A stretch of 64,000 nucleotides of DNA. Source: Aquanectria penicillioides. Lineage: Eukaryota > Ascomycota > Sordariomycetes > Hypocreales > Nectriaceae. The stretch is taken from the NCBI GenBank assembly GCA_003415625.1, contig PYIU01000002.1, positions 6,262,001 to 6,326,000 on the forward strand. Reading direction: 5' to 3'. The position numbers were made by a program, and so were the translations under genes. Shown piece by piece: positions 59,681-64,000 of this stretch. Numbering within the stretch: position 1 is the stretch's first letter; the number at the start of each line of letters is the position of its first letter. The notes under the pieces are model-generated. The model had not been told where the DNA came from. It did no database searches and saw nothing but the letters and a program-made list of their open reading frames with translations.

Positions 59681-61504
59681 ATGGCTGACCATGCGGCACG
59701 GCAAGTTGATGAGACCTTCTCGACGACCAATTTGAAGAGAAGCAAGTTTGTGGAATATGATCATAAAACCATTCCATTAGAGGAGGAGAAATGGCCAGTT
59801 ATTATCATTGGGTCTAGTATGGTAGGGAAAACCTTGGGCCTCCTCCTCGGTTATCATGGGTCAGCGCACCATCACTATCATGCCTTTTCAACCCATCATT
59901 GACCATCTGCAGGATTAAGTCTATATCTTTCGATCGCCATGCAGCAGCAGGGACTCATCCAAGGGCGGCTGGGCTAAACTTCCGTACAAGTGAGATCCTG
60001 CGCCAATTGGGACTTGAAGACTTCACTTTACAGCAGAGTGCAAAAGAATTTGATCTCAATGCTGGCATGCTTTTAGTTGAACGACTAGTAGGTGGTAAGG
60101 TAATCAAACACCTACAAGAACATGACCCCGAAATAGTCAAAGAAGTCACGCCATCAAGTTGGGTTTGGATCTCGCAACGGATGTTCGAGCCTGTCCTTGG
60201 TGCACACGCCGAGCGGTTCAACAGTCTTCAACTACACGGTCATGAGGTTCTACTCTACGAAGAGGAACATGACGGTGTCAATGTATTGGTGAAGGAGATT
60301 TCCAGTGGTAAAATAAAGAAGTACAAGGCCTCCTATCTAGTCGCATGTGATGGAAACCGCAGCGCCACCCGCCAGAAGGAGGGAATAAAATGGGAAGGCC
60401 CTGGTGTATTACGAAACAGCTTGAGTGTGGCATTCAAGTCTGATCTGAGTCCTTACTTGGGAAAAAGAGCAGTGCATGGCGTTATCTATGTCATGAATGA
60501 CAAGATTGGGGGGGTTTTCGTTTAGAGAGTGAGAGAAAGCGGGGCCTTCTGATGGTGAACAATGTTGGCAGCCGAGTTGACTTTCAGCCCGGTTCAGTGT
60601 CTGAAGATGAAGCCAAACAGTACTTTTTTGATTGCGCCGGGGTGGATTCAAATTCCCTCCCCATCGAAATTCAAGCATTCAATTATTGGACAATGGCAGC
60701 ATTTACGGCAGATCGTTTCGAAAGTCAGAGAGGCCGCGTTTTCCTTGCTGGCGACGCTGCCCACGTTATGCCGCCTACAGGTGGTCTGGGAGGGAACACA
60801 GGAATAGCGGTAAGCACACTCATCCCCTCGGTCATGAGAATTTCAAACTGACTACATAGGATGCACATAATCTCGCATGGAAACTTGCTTATGTCCTATC
60901 AGGAAAGGCATCACACTCACTTTTAGCATCCTACGGTGTCGAAAGACAACCAGTTGATGAGTTCACTGTGTATCAAGCCTATTGCCGATTTCAAAACCGA
61001 GTTGCAATGCAACAACCACCAATGCCAGAAGTCGATGATATATCTGTGGAATTGGGCTACCGGTACGCAGCCGGCGCCTTCGTACCTGAAGCCAATTCTC
61101 AAACTCCGAACGAGATGTGGGACGATCCTCACTCTCCGAGTGCAACCCCTGGATCTAGATTTCCTCACGCTGAGATCGAAGTCGTTTCAAATTCATCAAA
61201 ATGCATATCATCCATTGATATCATTAAACGAAATTTTGTCCTGATTGCTATCGACGAGAATTCGCCTTGGATAAGTGCATCTTCGCGACTTGCCTTCAAA
61301 ATAGATGCCTATATCTTGAATTCAAAGTCATCCCCTTTCAGGGACAATCATGGAATGATTGAGAAAAGGTGCAGGCTCCGTAACGGAGAGGCTATTCTTG
61401 TTCGGCCAGATGGGTTCATTGCCTGGAGAGGGGAGGTGGCAGAAAATGGACATGAACAACTACTGAAGGATGCAATTCGGTTCATTTTGAACATCCAACT
61501 TTAG
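59681..61504 (+). CDS. FAD-dependent monooxygenase 2 (phenol-hydroxylase-like), frameshifted
   Basis: The start MADHAARQV is followed by VIIIGSSMVGKTLGLLLGYHG, a FAD site in which the second Gly of GxGxxG is Ser. After an intron come FDRHAAAGTHPRAAGLNFRT, LVACDGNRSATRQ (the GD motif with the usual A/C-D-G) and [39 protein letters not shown] (junction after GIA). The C-terminal part ends with FVLIAIDENSPWI and AILVRPDGFIAWRGEV, the thioredoxin-like domain of phenol 2-monooxygenase/TetX-like hydroxylases. At the G7 run 60508-60514 the frame is lost and a stop follows; the homologous sequence resumes in another frame at once. Sequencing error and true decay are both possible. Confidence 0.85.
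60508..60514 (+). other. Frameshift at a G7 run in FAD monooxygenase 2
   Basis: Before the run the frame reads VMNDKIGG; after it, in another frame, FRLESERKRGLLMVNNVGS. The intervening frame ends at TAG 60523-60525. There are no splice sites that fit. Confidence 0.85.
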
Positions 61505-61913
61505 GAATTCTATAACCATATAAATCCCTATGTTTCTAATTCGCCCGTAGCGCATGTGATTTGGGGAGGAATGGGGAAAGAGTAACATATTCTAGGTCTA
61601 TGAAACCCACGAGGGATCTTCCTCTAACATCATATATTGAGGAACAATATCAGGAGCCATGAGATTCAGGATTCATGCACATCCCTCGGCTGAATTGACC
61701 TAATATAACCAGAAGCAAATACCTATGTGCAGTATCTTCAAATTCTCAAAAGGTTTTACACATCACAGTGATGAGAGTGAGGCTCAGTTGACTCACCTAG
61801 GGTATATCAGTGACATTCGATAAATTCGATGTTTTTGAAACGTGAGAGAAAGTTCTCGTAGCATATGTGTATTAAATTGCGAGTTAACTAATATTTATGT
61901 GCAATTACAAACC
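61505..61913. other. Intergenic region between convergent genes
   Basis: 409 bp, AT-rich. No motif or gene recognised. Confidence 0.5.
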
Positions 61914-63988
61914 CTAAGTTTGCTCAGAAATGGGATCCATTAGCGGAACAACCAAATGACTATCATACTCTCCACCAAAATGGACTGTGTGACGTCCCTT
62001 ATTGTTATGTGTCCCTCCGTACAAAAAGTCGAATTCCATGTAACTCATATAGTGGCCAGAAACCTTTAACATGAGAGACTCACCGGCGTCAAATGCAATA
62101 CCTGTTGGCCAAATTGGAATTTCCAATCGGGTTATTGTACCTGCAGGGATCTTCTTCTCCGACTCATGTGTGTATTCAGGCCAGTCTCCCGTGAAATTTC
62201 CGGGGGTCGGTTCCACTTTGGAGATGGAGTGGCTAGCTCGAAGGGATCCAGTTGGTCCCAAGTATTTCAGAAAGCATGAATTGGCAACCTCCGATGAATC
62301 ATTGGCTGGGGGAATGAGGTTTCCAAGTGGCACGTTCATGTGAACCAGTTGTTTGCCAGAGGAGTCCAACTTTTTCAGTTGTACAAAGACATCAATATCG
62401 TTGTGGCTGTCATTTGCGATGTACAAGACCAGGTACGAGTAACCGTGCAACCATGTCGGTTTGGCGAACTTGTGGGTGAACAACACTTCCTCCTCATCTC
62501 CTCCGGGCTGTTTTGGAACGAATTCCGCATTGTAGGAAACACCCCCATTCTCGGTTGCAGGATTTTCAGTGAGTGATCCTGCCGCCCCAAGATGTAGTTT
62601 CTTAAACGAAGCTTGAGGTACGGGGTACGATGGAAATGGAATGTTAACAATTGATGGCTAGATTTCATGTCAGCAAAGGTTTTTATTTTGCCAAATATTG
62701 AAGAAAGTTCATATCAGGCTTAAGACGCTCTCTCACCTTGTTAAACCCCAAGATGGAAGCTCGAACTGATACAGTGCTTGTCCAGTCATTCTTGAAACCT
62801 TTGAGATAATAATCGAAGAATGATGTAAGATCGTCAACATTTTCAGGGGCATACAGATCTGACCACTCTTGTCTGGCATGAATGCGAAGCCTAAGAAGTT
62901 TAGTAAATACAGGGCGAAATTAAGGGTATCATCAGCACGTACCATTTCTCCTTGCTACCTAACTTGTTGAAGGCGCGGATTGATCCAGTAGTGTGTAAGC
63001 TGCTAGAGTAACTGGCCAGTATATATGCGGGGGCTGTAATGTTTTCCAATTTAACACATTTGTCATTCCAATATTCGTCAAATAAGGGATGGCTTTCGAT
63101 CATTTTGATCACCGATTCGGTTCCGTTTCTCCCAACCATCAGGTCTTCGAGGAGCTTCCACATTGTGTCATATGGATACGGGATTCCGCCCCGACACAAT
63201 GTATCACGATAAAAGTCGGCGGCTCCTTCCCATGGGGCTATGGCTGCCAGATGTGGGGGTTGTTGGGCGGCTATGTGCCATTGAGACATTGCAAGCCAAC
63301 TATTGCCTGCGGTTGCAACTTTGCCTGAACACCAGTCGAGTTTTGCAATATGCTCAATAGCATCATAGCCATCTTTTCCATCTTGCTGGCCTAGCCAGCT
63401 AAATCCACGTCAGACACATCGAGGCGGAATTAACTTTTGGTCTCACTCACGGAACAATACCCTCTGAATCCCAAGATCCACGAAGGTCCACATTGATAAT
63501 GGCATATCCTCTTGCAGGCCATACTGCTGGATCAAGCCCTTCAAATTTCTCATAGCCACTAACCTGCTCATTAGGCACACCAAATCGACCAGGGATCATG
63601 TCTAATCCATGAGGTCCTATATTTGAATTGTTCCGTCAGCCAAATTCACACAGCTGCAGGAAATAGACATTAACATCTCGATTCTATAGTCGTACTTACC
63701 ATTACCCGATTTCCCATACGGACTCCAAATCAAAATGGCAGGGACCTTTTCTGTGGTCACTGGACGGAAAATGTCACAGTATATCTTAACTCCATCTCGC
63801 ATAGGAAGCGGAACATCCTTCTCGAATACAACATCCGACTCAAAGGGTCGCCTGTTCTTGGCGCGGCGATGGCCCTTGAGAATAATCCTGCTTGAGGTAT
63901 TGAATGGATCGTAAACACCAGCTGTTTTGTCTTCCGGTGCCACCACAGTGCCTACGGCCACTTCCAAATCATTGATACGAAGGGACAT
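61914..63988 (-). CDS. CocE/NonD-family alpha/beta hydrolase (second copy)
   Basis: Multi-exon gene from ATG 63988, 12 bp from the right edge, to TAG at 61914. Blocks: FEKDVPLPMRDGVKIYCDIF, PAILIWSPYGKSG, RGYAIINVDLRGSWDSEG, and the nucleophile elbow KVATAGNSWLAMSQW with its serine, IAPWEGAADFYRD, and after the lid RIHARQEWSDLY with the histidine. The C-terminal beta domain (PF08530) has DIDVFVQLKKLDSSG and HTVHFGGEYDSHLVVPLM. It is a paralogue of the hydrolase at 48640-50641, longer at the N-terminus. It would hydrolyse an ester, amide or carbon-carbon acyl bond; the substrate is unknown. It closes the visible part of the right-hand cluster. Confidence 0.89.
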
Positions 63989-64000
63989 TATGCTGTTGGA

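Overview
This window is nuclear DNA from a filamentous ascomycete (Pezizomycotina). The genes carry short GT-AG introns of about 48-120 nt with CTAAC/CTGAC-like branch sites. The families present are typical of such fungi: Zn2Cys6 regulators, a NACHT-WD40 NLR, a HeLo-like effector, CrtC-like lipocalin proteins, CocE/NonD hydrolases and a pisatin-demethylase-like P450. I cannot fix the class or genus by eye. Exon joins below were worked out by hand from splice sites and reading frame. For the genes whose exon lengths I summed, the total divides by three.

0-8.9 kb: the 5' part of a DUF7025-type AAA ATPase runs off the left edge. Next come a HELL/PigL_N-domain effector (minus) and, divergently, a NACHT-WD40 NLR (plus). 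The effector C-terminus holds two short repeats resembling HET-s-type amyloid motifs, and the NLR N-terminus holds one similar copy. That is the layout of a fungal amyloid signalling pair controlling cell death. The NLR has a one-base frameshift. A decayed SAM methyltransferase follows.

8.9-24.2 kb: a secreted CrtC/Diels-Alderase-like protein lies divergent from an unusual kinase-like (APH) plus lipocalin-like fusion. Then come a Q/P-rich polytopic membrane protein, a 2.7-kb stretch with no recognisable gene, a C2H2 + Zn2Cys6 transcription factor, a GST and a P450.

24.7-47.3 kb: a catabolic cluster for isovaleryl-CoA (leucine carbon skeleton). It holds both 3-methylcrotonyl-CoA carboxylase subunits, an acyl-CoA synthetase, a fused HMG-CoA lyase-enoyl-CoA hydratase, an acyl-CoA dehydrogenase, a monoamine oxidase, an amine/amino-acid permease and two Zn2Cys6 regulators. 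Four enzymes end in peroxisomal PTS1 tripeptides (AKL, SKL, SKL, ARL), and a fifth, MCC-beta, ends in the marginal ARI. The pathway therefore looks relocated to the peroxisome. A heptamer CGG(A/T)CCG recurs 12 times in the promoters of this cluster.

47.6-64 kb: a second cluster with a Dabb protein, two CocE/NonD hydrolases, a LigB/DODA-type extradiol dioxygenase, a membrane-anchored ALDH-like pseudoenzyme, a cupin, an NTF2/SnoaL-like protein and two FAD monooxygenases. It lacks a PKS or NRPS and reads best as degradation or tailoring of an aromatic compound. A different motif, GTGGAGCCGA, occurs in several of its promoters. One FAD monooxygenase is frameshifted in a G7 run.
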